A stretch of 43,561 bases of DNA from Deltaproteobacteria bacterium (GTDB lineage: Bacteria; Desulfobacterota; DSM-4660; Desulfatiglandales; Desulfatiglandaceae), in the NCBI GenBank assembly GCA_022340265.1, contig JAJDOH010000163.1, forward strand, positions 1 through 43,561, given 5' to 3'. The position numbers and the translations under genes are program-made. A model generated the notes under the pieces. The model worked only from the letters and a program-made list of their open reading frames with translations. It ran no database searches and was not told the origin of the DNA. Shown here one piece after another: positions 1 through 8,394 of the stretch. Positions within the stretch are counted from its first letter, which is position 1; each line of letters begins with the position of its first letter.

Positions 1-69
1 TTTTAAAAATGTGAGGTGGGTTTCAACGAGCCGTGATTTTCAGCCGCCATTTTTGTGTGAAAAATACAT

Positions 70-879
70 CTATTTGTTGTAATATTTCATTGCATCCGGG
101 ATTTCCGCCTTGATATCAGCAATGCGGGTCTTGTCAGAAGGGTGTGTACTTAAGAACTCGGGCGGAGCCTTTCCCTGTTTCTGCTGTGCCATCCGTTCCC
201 AGAAGTCCACCGCCTCATGGGGGTCGTATCCGGCCATGGCCATGAACACCAGTCCGAGCTGGTCGGCCTCGCTTTCATGCAGGCGGCTGTAGGGCAGCAT
301 GATCCCCACGGAGGATCCCACTCCGAAAGCGGTCATCCAGAGTTGACGGGTGGTGTCCGGTTTGCTTGCGAGAGCGGCGGAAAGTGCTATGCCGCCCGTT
401 TGAACAAGCAGTCCCTGGCTCATGCGTTCATCCCCATGCCGTGCGATGGCATGGGCGATTTCATGCCCCATGACCACCGCCAGACCGGCTTCCGTTTTCG
501 TTATGGGGAGGATTCCCGAATATACCACAACCTTTCCACCGGGCATGCACCATGCATTTGCTTCCGGACTCTCCACCAGATTAAACTCCCAATGATAATC
601 TTTCAGTTTGTAGGACAGATTGTTTTTCGCCATATACTGCTCTACGGCATTCTGGATTTTTCTCCCAACTCTCTTAACCATCTCTGTTTGTTTAACGTTC
701 GTGCTCAGCTTGTTCTTCTTGAGAAAATCGTCATACTGCTGATAACTCATGGAAAGCATCGTCGAGCTGGGAACCAGATCCAACTGACTTCTACCGGTCA
801 GAGGGACCGTACTGCAGGATAAAAATAGAAAAAGCGAAACCAGCGATATCCGAACAAAAAAAAATAAAATGGATTGCAT
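70..879 (-). CDS. M48 family metalloprotease, lipoprotein
   Basis: A 269-residue zinc endopeptidase of the M48 (Ste24/HtpX-like) family, probably acting in the periplasm on misfolded or outer-membrane proteins, like E. coli LoiP/YcaL. The N-terminus is a hydrophobic signal sequence ending in a lipobox-like FLSC with Cys22 as likely lipidation site, so it should be a membrane-anchored lipoprotein. HEIAH at residues 139-143 supplies two zinc histidines and the catalytic Glu; HESEAD at 201-206 supplies the third ligand (Glu204). Length fits the short periplasmic M48 group. The ATG at 879 follows a good AAGGAG ribosome binding site. It stands alone, divergent from the alcohol dehydrogenase gene. 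Family assignment is firm; the substrate is unknown. Confidence 0.93.
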   Translation of the reverse strand: MQSILFFFVRISLVSLFLFLSCSTVPLTGRSQLDLVPSSTMLSMSYQQYDDFLKKNKLSTNVKQTEMVKRVGRKIQNAVEQYMAKNNLSYKLKDYHWEFNLVESPEANAWCMPGGKVVVYSGILPITKTEAGLAVVMGHEIAHAIARHGDERMSQGLLVQTGGIALSAALASKPDTTRQLWMTAFGVGSSVGIMLPYSRLHESEADQLGLVFMAMAGYDPHEAVDFWERMAQQKQGKAPPEFLSTHPSDKTRIADIKAEIPDAMKYYNK

Positions 880-1051
880 TTTTATCTCTCCTTAAAGGTT
901 GGGGGAATTGAGACGGGTAGCCCTCCACAGCGGACATCATACTTTTTAATCAGGTCCATTGACAGAAGATCTTTGCGAAGGTTCCTTGTTTTTAAGGATT
1001 AATGGCGAAAATAGATGTACATTTTAGAAAATCTAGACAAGAATGTGCAAA

Positions 1052-1092
1052 ATGTCAATCCCGTTGACATCTAATTGGACGTGATCTACTTT
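1052..1092 (+). promoter_or_regulatory. Palindrome overlapping a candidate promoter
   Basis: The 366-base gap between the divergent M48 protease and alcohol dehydrogenase genes holds no gene I can support. It contains a perfect 7-base inverted repeat, ATGTCAA (1052-1058), five bases, TTGACAT (1064-1070). The right arm contains a consensus -35 TTGACA (1064-1069), followed after 17 bases by a weak -10, TACTTT (1087-1092), oriented towards the dehydrogenase. Overlap of an operator-like palindrome with a -35 would suit a repressor. The -10 matches only three consensus bases, so this is tentative. Confidence 0.3.
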
Positions 1093-1245
1093 TTTTGAAG
1101 AAAAAGGCTTTAGTGCTAGAAATGCATTACACTTGAACTCAATAAATTAGAAGATTTGTGCTCATACGCTCCGTTACATGGCGCATTGACAAGAATTGAG
1201 GTTGAAAAAATTATGGCAAGCTGTTGGGCAAAAAGGAATGGCTGA

Positions 1246-2274
1246 ATGAAAGCGATGATATTGAATCGGATCTGCCGGTTCGATGAAGATCAGACGCCCC
1301 TCGAGATGACGGATTTCCCTGATCCAACGCCTGCCGATGATGAGATCCTGGTAAAGGTTTCCGCCTGTGGCGTCTGTCACACGGAGCTGGATGAGATTGA
1401 GGGAAGAACGCCGCCGCCACACTTTCCCGTTGTTCCAGGGCATGAAGTGGTGGGCCGTGTGGTAGAAGTCGGTGAAACAGCTTCACGGTTCAACGTCGGA
1501 GAACGGGTGGGCATCGGCTGGCTTCATTCGGCCTGTGGGAGTTGCCGATTTTGCCTTTCGGGAAATGAGAATTTGTGCCGGGATTTCAAAGCCACGGGCA
1601 GAGATAGAAACGGCGGTTATGCGGAATATGTGACGGTGCCGGAAGCGTCCGCCTTTCCGATTCCCGAGGGGTTCAGCGATGCGGAGGCGGCGCCGCTATT
1701 GTGCGCCGGCGCGGTGGGTTACCGATCGCTGCGGTTAACCGGGCTCGGGAATGGCCAGAATCTGGGGCTCACCGGATTCGGGGCTTCCGGGCATCTGGTT
1801 TTGAAAATGGTCAAACATCGCTACCCCGATTCCAATATATTTGTGTTTGCCAGAAGTAAGGGCCAGCAGGTGTTTGCCCGGGAGTTGGGCGCAGCCTGGG
1901 CTGGAGATACCAGGGATGCATCTCCAGAGAAACTGGATTGTATCATCGACACCACACCAGCATGGGAGCCCGTTGTGGCAGCTCTCGAAAACCTGGCGCC
2001 CGGCGGCAGGCTGGTGATCAATGCCATACGGAAAGAGGCAAGGGACAAAACTTCACTTTTGCAGCTTGACTATCCGGTGCATTTGTGGATGGAAAAGGAA
2101 ATCAAGAGTGTTGCCAATGTGAGCCGAAGGGACTTGAAAGAGTTTCTTTTGCTTGCAGGTGAAATGCACATTAAACCCGATATTCAGGAGTTTCCTTTGG
2201 CAGCGGCCAACCGGGCACTGGTTGAACTTAAGACCAGAAAAATTCTGGGGGCAAAGGTTTTGAGAGTCGGTTGA
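1246..2274 (+). CDS. Zinc-dependent alcohol dehydrogenase (MDR family)
   Basis: A 342-residue medium-chain dehydrogenase/reductase, expected to oxidise alcohols or reduce aldehydes with NAD(P). Catalytic zinc ligands are visible: Cys44 in CGVCHTE, His66-Glu67 in GHE, and Cys153 in LLCAG. The structural zinc lobe has Cys97, 100, 103 and 111 (CGSC-RFC-NLC). The nucleotide-binding loop reads GLTGFGASGHL, a variant of the usual GxGxxG. Length and motifs match the AdhA-like group of bacterial zinc alcohol dehydrogenases. AGGA lies eight bases before the ATG. The gene is single, convergent with the DisA_N-like gene downstream. The physiological substrate cannot be told from sequence. Confidence 0.92.
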   Translation: MKAMILNRICRFDEDQTPLEMTDFPDPTPADDEILVKVSACGVCHTELDEIEGRTPPPHFPVVPGHEVVGRVVEVGETASRFNVGERVGIGWLHSACGSCRFCLSGNENLCRDFKATGRDRNGGYAEYVTVPEASAFPIPEGFSDAEAAPLLCAGAVGYRSLRLTGLGNGQNLGLTGFGASGHLVLKMVKHRYPDSNIFVFARSKGQQVFARELGAAWAGDTRDASPEKLDCIIDTTPAWEPVVAALENLAPGGRLVINAIRKEARDKTSLLQLDYPVHLWMEKEIKSVANVSRRDLKEFLLLAGEMHIKPDIQEFPLAAANRALVELKTRKILGAKVLRVG

Positions 2275-2283
2275 TCCGGGAGA

Positions 2284-2919
2284 TTAAGATCCGATCCAGT
2301 CAGCTAGGGATGGGGGTGGCTGGATCCGTATTGAGAAAGACTCCCATTCGCAGCGGGCAGTGAGTTCCACGCCTTCCTGAATGATGGAGCCGGGGCGGTC
2401 TGAAGAAACCACCACGATGATGACCCGCGGGTGTTCTGCGCTGAAGCGGAGCGCCGAGTTAAACCGTGCGCCACGGGCCCTGTCTTCACCTTTGATGGCA
2501 CTTCCGTGCAGGAGGCACGCAAAACCGTGGAGATGCAGATCATCCCGCAAGTGAAGGGCTCCGTCCAGTTTTGCCAGGGATTTGGCCAGGTCCAGCAGGT
2601 GTTGCTCTTGCAGATCCACCGGGTTTTCAAGCTGTTGTCCCGATAAGACGGCGGGTTCCGGAGAAAGATCGATCACCAGGGTGCAACCATGCATCTCTTT
2701 GCCGGCTTCATGGACGATTTCATTGACGATCTTAAAAAGACCGTGTCTAGCGGAAGAATCCATGGGGAATTCGAGCAGCGTCTCCTCAAGCGTTACCAGG
2801 TTGGGTTTCCGTGTGGTAGAATAAACATTACCGTCGGAGAATCTGCAGATGGGTTCGCCTGCGAGTTTTATAAAGCCAAAATTCCCTCGAAAATGGGCCG
2901 TGGATCTTCTTTTGGGCAT
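2284..2919 (-). CDS. DisA_N (diadenylate cyclase)-like domain protein
   Basis: A 211-residue soluble protein whose C-terminal half resembles the DAC/DisA_N nucleotide-binding domain that makes c-di-AMP. The DGA motif is present at residues 119-121, followed by a strand-rich stretch and GARFNSALRF at 150-159, where true cyclases have the GxRHRTA motif; VVVSSDRPGSI at about 169-179 matches the strand that follows (VVVSE...GxI). RHR is replaced by RFN, so ATP may be bound but cyclisation activity is doubtful. The first 100 residues are not recognised. The ATG at 2919 has an AGGCAGG-like weak binding site and lies inside the end of the small upstream ORF. Either a divergent c-di-AMP synthase or a nucleotide sensor is possible. 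Confidence 0.6.
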   Translation of the reverse strand: MPKRRSTAHFRGNFGFIKLAGEPICRFSDGNVYSTTRKPNLVTLEETLLEFPMDSSARHGLFKIVNEIVHEAGKEMHGCTLVIDLSPEPAVLSGQQLENPVDLQEQHLLDLAKSLAKLDGALHLRDDLHLHGFACLLHGSAIKGEDRARGARFNSALRFSAEHPRVIIVVVSSDRPGSIIQEGVELTARCEWESFSIRIQPPPSLADWIGS

Positions 2920-3134
2920 TTCGCCTGCCTTTGAGATTTGATCGTATGAAGGCCCGCATCACTTTTAATGAACCGGCTTTGGCAAAGCGTCAGTTCTTTT
3001 GCGTTGATCAAAATGGAAATTCGAACTCGAAGCCGTCCTTTGACGGCATGTGTGATCTGGTAGTTGAGTGTGACGTCTTTTGAACCTTCATCATTTCCAA
3101 GGGGAGCCTGATACCTTTCAAGGGGTTGAAGCAT
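2868..3134 (-). CDS. Small HMA-like protein, hypothetical
   Basis: An 88-residue ORF with a strong AGGAGG binding site just before its ATG, so it is probably translated. The segment YQITHAVKGRLRVRI (about 25-39) resembles the opening of the HMA_2 type ferredoxin-like fold (usually HxIPGRLRLRIP). The rest does not continue the family pattern and contains no CxxC metal site. Its last 52 bases overlap the DisA_N-like gene in another frame, which suggests translational coupling or a degraded domain. Function unknown; the HMA resemblance is weak evidence from a short motif. Confidence 0.5.
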   Translation of the reverse strand: MLQPLERYQAPLGNDEGSKDVTLNYQITHAVKGRLRVRISILINAKELTLCQSRFIKSDAGLHTIKSQRQAKCPKEDPRPIFEGILAL

Positions 3135-3365
3135 CTTTTCCTCCTGTATTTATCGTTTGAAAAATCTGTTCGAGATGATGATGAAGATTAAGCTAAAGTT
3201 TGGTTGAGGAATTTTCAGTGCAACTTATGCCTGCCGATGTTTCATGTCAAGCGATTATTGGTTTCTCATTATTCCAAGGTCGATAATGATTGAAAAATTC
3301 ATTTTTCAATTGTAAGTTCGGCTCAGTTCAAAGAAGCAAAAAATTTTAAACAGGGCGGTTGCTTT

Positions 3366-4499
3366 ATGAAACAGGCTACTTTTCATATTCAGGAAAATCT
3401 TGAACGGCGCATTCTCCATGGTCTTTCCTGTGAATGGGATACGGCCCTGTGGGTACTGCCTCCCGCCTTGCAGGAAAAAATGCGAAAGCCCCTGTTTGGC
3501 ATACGGGACATAAAAAACCGATGGGGATACTGGTCCGGGAGAAACCGAGAAATTGTTCTCAGTCGGCATCTTGTCCTAGAGCATCCCTGGCAGGCGGTGC
3601 GGGAAGTGCTCAGGCATGAAATGGCGCATCAGTTTGCTGAAGAGGTCCTGGAGGGAGACAGCGAACCGCCCCATGGGCACTGTTTTAAGAAAGCCTGTCA
3701 ACAGCTTCGGGCCGATCCGGCGGTTTCAGGAAGCTTCAGGCTTTTGGATGAAGCAGCTTCCAAAGGCGGCAAAATCCGTGAAGACAGAATGATGATGCGC
3801 ATTCGTAAATTGATGAGCCTGGCACAGAGTCAAAATCAGCACGAGGCGGAAGCCGCCATGGCCAAAGCCCATGAACTGGTTGAAAAATACAATATCGATC
3901 TGGTTCGTCTTGATCAAGATCGAAACTTCGTGAGCATTTTTCTGGGAGAGGCACTGCTGAGACGATTCAGGGAAGAGCATCAATTGGCTGTTTTGCTGCA
4001 GCAATTCTATTATGTGTATGGCATCTGGGTCAGTTCCTATGTGGTTGAAAAGGGCAAAATGGGGCGTGTGCTGGAAATCAGCGGTACGGAAAAAAATGTT
4101 CAAATTGCTTCTTATGTGTATGATTTTGTCAATCGATTTATTGCAGCCCAGTGGCGTGAATATAATCGGGATAAGGGATTGAATCGCTACCGTCGAACGG
4201 ATTTTGCTCTGGGTGTTCTTCAGGGTTTTTCGCGTAAGCTTGAGCGCCAATCACAACAACGCCGTTCAGACAAGGTTTATAGCCTTGTCGAAGCAGAAGA
4301 TCCGTTACTGAAACAATACACTAGCTACCGTTATCCTCATACACGAACCAACCGGGGAAAACCACTCCGTCAGAGTATAAGGGTTCGAAAGGATGGTGAA
4401 AAGGCAGGGAAAAGACTGGTGATCTCCAAAGCCATCCGGCACGAGGGGAAGAATGAGCGGCTTCTGCTGGAAAGACGTTATGGCGAATCATCCGGATAG
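3366..4499 (+). CDS. SprT-like metalloprotease domain fused to DUF2786
   Basis: A 377-residue protein with two recognisable parts. The N-terminal 125 residues look like a SprT-type zinc metallopeptidase: IKNRWGYW followed by LRHEMAHQF (HExxH) and a downstream HGHCFKKAC histidine that could be the third ligand. Around residues 140-180 comes a typical DUF2786 segment (IRKLMSLAQS, HEAEAAMAKAHELVEKYNI). The C-terminal half is basic and unrecognised. SprT relatives such as Spartan degrade DNA-protein crosslinks, so a DNA-linked role is possible but not shown. The gene is convergent with the histidine kinase and not obviously in an operon. Family call is firm; function is inferred. Confidence 0.8.
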   Translation: MKQATFHIQENLERRILHGLSCEWDTALWVLPPALQEKMRKPLFGIRDIKNRWGYWSGRNREIVLSRHLVLEHPWQAVREVLRHEMAHQFAEEVLEGDSEPPHGHCFKKACQQLRADPAVSGSFRLLDEAASKGGKIREDRMMMRIRKLMSLAQSQNQHEAEAAMAKAHELVEKYNIDLVRLDQDRNFVSIFLGEALLRRFREEHQLAVLLQQFYYVYGIWVSSYVVEKGKMGRVLEISGTEKNVQIASYVYDFVNRFIAAQWREYNRDKGLNRYRRTDFALGVLQGFSRKLERQSQQRRSDKVYSLVEAEDPLLKQYTSYRYPHTRTNRGKPLRQSIRVRKDGEKAGKRLVISKAIRHEGKNERLLLERRYGESSG

Positions 4500-4535
4500 C
4501 CGGGAATGTCTTCGGTCCAAATTACGCCAATATCC

Positions 4536-7421
4536 TTATTTGTTGCTCTTTTTCCGCTTTTTAACACGAAACTGAAGTGTAAATGTGGTGCCGCCCGAGA
4601 CAAAGCAATCTTCGGGCTTTTGACAGTGGCTGCATTCGCTGATAATTCCAGGGCACAGGTCGGTTTCTTCGGGGATAACGGGACAGCGATCAGACATCAT
4701 TCTGATTTTGAACCCATAACGTTCCGCAAATATTTTCATTCGCAACAGATCGGCGCCCTTGCCGCCCGCGTTGAAATCGAAGGCTCTTTTGGAAGAGTAG
4801 GCCAGGGTATCCTGCGTGGCAAAAAAACCCTCAAAGATTCTTCTCTGGGCATCGTCGATGATACCCACGCCGTAATCCCGGACCGTCATTTCCACCTTTC
4901 CATTTGTTTGTTTCACACGTATCTCTATCTTTCCTTCGTCGGGCGTGTTTTCCACGGCATTTTTTACCAGTCCGTCAATCACTTTCTGGAGAGGTTCCAT
5001 GGGAATTTTAATGGTCTCTGTTGGGGTGATATCTTCAACGATTCGAATATTACGGTGAGAAAAGCGGGGTTTTAAGACTTCCAGACGCTCATGTACGATC
5101 TGGTCCAGGGACAGCAGGCGGGATGCCATTTCCTTTGGTCCGAAGATGTCATCGATACGGTTTCGAACGGCCTGAACGATGCTACCTTCGCCCACCTGTT
5201 CTGCCACAAGGGTTTCCAGTTCATCGGCGCACAGGTCGACCATCTGGCGCAATAACGAGTGGGATTCGAAGTGCCGTTCCCGCATAATGTCTTCCACCTG
5301 GTTTTGAATCTCGATGATACGTTCAAGATTTCTTTCGCCCCGCGCAAGGGTATTTTTCCAGCTTTCATCGGGAAGAGTTGCCAGTTTTCTCGCAATAATG
5401 TTCAGTGAACCGGAGAGCACGGAGACGGGGGTTTTCAGTTCGTGTGAGAGGTGATTGATGACTTTGTCCTTTGCACGGTTCAAGCTCGATACTTCCCGGT
5501 AAGCCTTTTTCACTTCCTCTGAAAAACGGGCGTTTTCGATGGAGAGTTCAACGGTTGCCGCCACCAGGTTCAAAAGTTCCATATTTCCCTGGTCGAATCC
5601 GCCTTTCTTTTTGTTAATGGCTCCCAGAACACCGATGATTCGATCCCTGCTTCCAAGCGGTACCAAGAGCAGGTTCCGGGTCTGATAACCCATGATTTTG
5701 TCACGCTCCCGATGGATGGCGGGATTCCCACGGGTGTCGTTGATAATCATGGGTTTGCCGGTTTTGATGACCTGACCCGCAATCAGTTTGTCGATGGGAA
5801 AACGGATTTCTTTAACCCTTCTCTGAGTGGCAATGTCGTCGTAAGCGGCTCCGATGAAAAAGAGTTCTCTGTTCTCCTCATCCAGCAGGCTCACCAAAGC
5901 GCCTTCGGAATCCATCAGCCGCTTTACCTCGTTGCTGACAAAATCCAGGAGGTCCCCCAGATCGGGGTGCTCGGGGAGGGCCGTACTGATGCGAAGAAGC
6001 GCATCATTGGTTTTATAGGCGTTCAGAATCTCTTCAGAGAAGCGCGCGTTTTCGATGGAGAGCACGACCGTACCGGCGATCATGTTGAGGAGTTCCATGT
6101 CCGATTCCTCAAAGACGCCCTCTTTTTTGTTGCGTGCGCAAAGGGCACCGATGATGCGATCACCACTCCGTAAAGGTACTTCCAGAAGATTCCGGGTGTG
6201 ATATCCCAATTTTTCGTCCACGCCCGGATAAAAGCTCGGTTCTTTGGCCGTATCCGCCACAATAATCGGCTTTCCCGTGCGAATGACTTTCCCTGCAACA
6301 CTCTTGTCCATGGGAAAGCGGATTTCCTTGATCCGTTTTTGAGTTGTGCTGTCGTCGTATGCGGCACCCTTGTAGAACAGTTCCCCTCTGTCTTCATCAA
6401 TCAAGACCACCAGAGCACCCTCTGTTCCCAGGAGTTCCTTGATTTCCCGACTGATGTAATCCAGAAGATTTTCCAGATCGGGGTATTCGGGCAAAGCCAT
6501 GCTGATTCTTAACATGGCCTGGTTGTTTCGAGCCGTCCTGCGCTCACGGGTGATGTCGCGAAGCAGCACCAGTTCACCGCCGGGTTCATCCGGTTCTTTA
6601 GAATAGATAACGCCGCGCATGACCACATCCAGAAGACGGCCATCCTTTGTAAGCCGTTTGGTGACATGGCGTAATACAAGTTTTTTTTCCAGAAGTTCTT
6701 TTAGAATGCGTCCGGTTTCGGCTTCAAGTCCTTTCGGGGTGTAGGGAATGGTTTTTCCTTCCAGTTCTTCAAGGCTCCAGCCAAAGGTTTCCGTGAAGGC
6801 CGGTGTGACATAATAGACGCCGCCGTCCAGGTTGGAGACGACAATGGGGTAGGGTACAAAATCGAGAAGAGACCGCATCCCTCTTCTGGATTCGCGAAGC
6901 GCTTCTTCGGCCTTTTTCTGGTCCGTGATGTCCTGAAGGGTTTCAATGGCACCGGAAATATTTCCGTCCATGTCTCTTAAAGGCGATGCGGTAAAGAAAA
7001 GCCATTTGCCTTCCTTTCCCAAATTCGTGAAAAGCCTTTCCGATTCAAAACCCCATTCAGAGACTGCCGATTTCTGGTATTTGCCATCATAATGGGCAGC
7101 GATTTTCTTTTCATCGGCGTTGTCCACGATTAGATCCGCCATGGTGGGCCGTTTTGAGGGATAGAATGCGCGCCAATGGTCGCTGGTTCCAACGATTTCC
7201 GTTGCGGATATGCCGGTCAGGTTTTCAAATGCTTTATTAACGTAGGTCAGTCGGTGGTTGTTGTCTATGACAAATGTAGGGATTGCGGTTTCCTGTAGAA
7301 TCTGAGATAGTTTTTCCTTTTCCCGCTCAAGATTTTCCTGCTTTTTTCTGCTTTCATCAAGGGCCGTCTTGAGGGATCTTATTTTGTTTTCCAGAGTACT
7401 GCAGGTCCGGTCTTCAACCAT
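4536..7421 (-). CDS. PAS-PAS-GAF-GAF sensor histidine kinase
   Basis: A soluble kinase of 961 residues with no membrane segment. Order: N-terminal coiled coil (to about 40), PAS (about 45-165), PAS with PAC (about 175-290), two GAF domains (about 300-470 and 475-635), HisKA with HLSHELKTPV, and a HATPase domain with N-box NAVENT and DYGVGI. The two GAF domains are near copies of each other (both contain GAAYDD, KEIRFP, SIENARFSEE). Between the ATPase lid and the final GGTTF motif lies a Cys-rich insert with Cys at about 913, 923, 930, 933 and 939. I chose the second in-frame ATG at 7421 because GGAGG precedes it, whereas the ATG at 7439 has no binding site. No cognate regulator adjoins it; signal unknown. 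Confidence 0.9.
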   Translation of the reverse strand: MVEDRTCSTLENKIRSLKTALDESRKKQENLEREKEKLSQILQETAIPTFVIDNNHRLTYVNKAFENLTGISATEIVGTSDHWRAFYPSKRPTMADLIVDNADEKKIAAHYDGKYQKSAVSEWGFESERLFTNLGKEGKWLFFTASPLRDMDGNISGAIETLQDITDQKKAEEALRESRRGMRSLLDFVPYPIVVSNLDGGVYYVTPAFTETFGWSLEELEGKTIPYTPKGLEAETGRILKELLEKKLVLRHVTKRLTKDGRLLDVVMRGVIYSKEPDEPGGELVLLRDITRERRTARNNQAMLRISMALPEYPDLENLLDYISREIKELLGTEGALVVLIDEDRGELFYKGAAYDDSTTQKRIKEIRFPMDKSVAGKVIRTGKPIIVADTAKEPSFYPGVDEKLGYHTRNLLEVPLRSGDRIIGALCARNKKEGVFEESDMELLNMIAGTVVLSIENARFSEEILNAYKTNDALLRISTALPEHPDLGDLLDFVSNEVKRLMDSEGALVSLLDEENRELFFIGAAYDDIATQRRVKEIRFPIDKLIAGQVIKTGKPMIINDTRGNPAIHRERDKIMGYQTRNLLLVPLGSRDRIIGVLGAINKKKGGFDQGNMELLNLVAATVELSIENARFSEEVKKAYREVSSLNRAKDKVINHLSHELKTPVSVLSGSLNIIARKLATLPDESWKNTLARGERNLERIIEIQNQVEDIMRERHFESHSLLRQMVDLCADELETLVAEQVGEGSIVQAVRNRIDDIFGPKEMASRLLSLDQIVHERLEVLKPRFSHRNIRIVEDITPTETIKIPMEPLQKVIDGLVKNAVENTPDEGKIEIRVKQTNGKVEMTVRDYGVGIIDDAQRRIFEGFFATQDTLAYSSKRAFDFNAGGKGADLLRMKIFAERYGFKIRMMSDRCPVIPEETDLCPGIISECSHCQKPEDCFVSGGTTFTLQFRVKKRKKSNK

Positions 7422-7640
7422 ATCAAGCAAAACCTCCATTAGTTACAGAAAATGGTGAAATCGTTCCTGCAGTGAAATGATTTTTTCCGTTTTCTGAGAG
7501 CACAATCACTGTTCTCTTGATACAGCCCAATGAAAAAATTTTCAAGTTTTGTTTCGTGACCTTTGACAGCAGCGCTATCTTCCCCTATAATCCTCAGGCT
7601 TAATACTGATGAAAAAATTTTGGAGAGGAGATGTTTTGCC

Positions 7641-8003
7641 ATGAAATGTCCACATTGTGAGGAAGAAATTCCGGGAACTCCCTGCCCCGGTTGTGGAGAG
7701 AACGTTTATGATGAGGATGCCAATTATTGCATGGCATGTGGTATTCCGCTTAAAGAATCGGCCCAGCCGGTTTCCCTGGATGAAAGTCTTTTCGATGATG
7801 ATGAGGGAGACATCGACTTTGACAGCCGGGAATTGTGCCCTGACGGGACATGCACCGGTATTATTATTAACGGAAGGTGCAGTGAATGCGGCAAAGCGCC
7901 GGGCGAAGTCGATACAATTGAGGTCGACAATCAGGATGCTGAAACCGAAGAGCCCAAGGGTGAGGCTGAAACTGAAGGAGAGGTCAAAGAAACCGATGTC
8001 TGA
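7641..8003 (+). CDS. Zinc ribbon protein, acidic C-terminus
   Basis: A 120-residue small protein with three pairs of Cys knuckles: CPHC with CPGC, CMAC, and a C-terminal CPDGTC with CSEC, which would form two or more zinc ribbons. The tail is strongly acidic (many Glu and Asp after residue 80). The ATG at 7641 is chosen because GGAGAGGAG lies ten bases upstream. It ends eleven bases before queD and may be co-transcribed with it. Function unknown; zinc ribbons of this kind often bind nucleic acid or protein partners. Confidence 0.8.
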   Translation: MKCPHCEEEIPGTPCPGCGENVYDEDANYCMACGIPLKESAQPVSLDESLFDDDEGDIDFDSRELCPDGTCTGIIINGRCSECGKAPGEVDTIEVDNQDAETEEPKGEAETEGEVKETDV

Positions 8004-8014
8004 GGATGTAAAGG

Positions 8015-8386
8015 ATGTATGAACTTAAAATAATCACCCGATTTGCGGCGGCCCACCAGCTTCGCGCTCTTAAAGGAGGCTGTGAAAATTTGCACGGCCA
8101 CAACTGGAAGGTGGAAGTCACGGTCGCGGGTGACCGCCTGGGTGATGATGGACTGCTCGTTGATTTCAGAGTGATCAAGGATCACACCAGAGAGATTATT
8201 GATGCATTAGACCACAAATTTTTAAACGAAATCGGAGCATTTGAGATCGCTGAGCCGTCTTCAGAAAATATCGCCTGTCATATTTTCAAAACGCTTTCAG
8301 AACGCCTGGGCCTGGAGGATGTTCGCGTGACGAAAGTGACGGCATGGGAATCGGAATCGGCTTGCGCCAGCTACACGGAAAAGTAA
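8015..8386 (+). CDS. queD: 6-carboxy-tetrahydropterin synthase family (QueD-like)
   Basis: A 123-residue member of the PTPS/QueD family, which converts 7,8-dihydroneopterin triphosphate to 6-carboxytetrahydropterin in the queuosine (7-deazaguanine) pathway. Zinc-binding histidines are His14 and the LHGHNW pair (His27, His29); the catalytic Cys is Cys23 in GGCENLHGH, and ALDHKFLN carries the active-site Asp-His. Length fits bacterial QueD. The start follows GAGG and AAGG stretches and lies close to the zinc ribbon gene; kdsB follows eight bases later, so the three genes plus recJ look like one operon. Other queuosine genes are not in the window. Confidence 0.9.
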   Translation: MYELKIITRFAAAHQLRALKGGCENLHGHNWKVEVTVAGDRLGDDGLLVDFRVIKDHTREIIDALDHKFLNEIGAFEIAEPSSENIACHIFKTLSERLGLEDVRVTKVTAWESESACASYTEK

Positions 8387-8394
8387 CCGTTAAA

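Noticed and set aside
4506..5075. A 189-codon open frame opposite the histidine kinase
   Set aside because: Lies over the ATPase domain of the kinase and has no recognisable protein family features.
7439..7642. Possible upstream gene on the minus strand before the histidine kinase
   Set aside because: No convincing binding site, no motif, and it covers the promoter region and the start of the zinc ribbon gene on the other strand.
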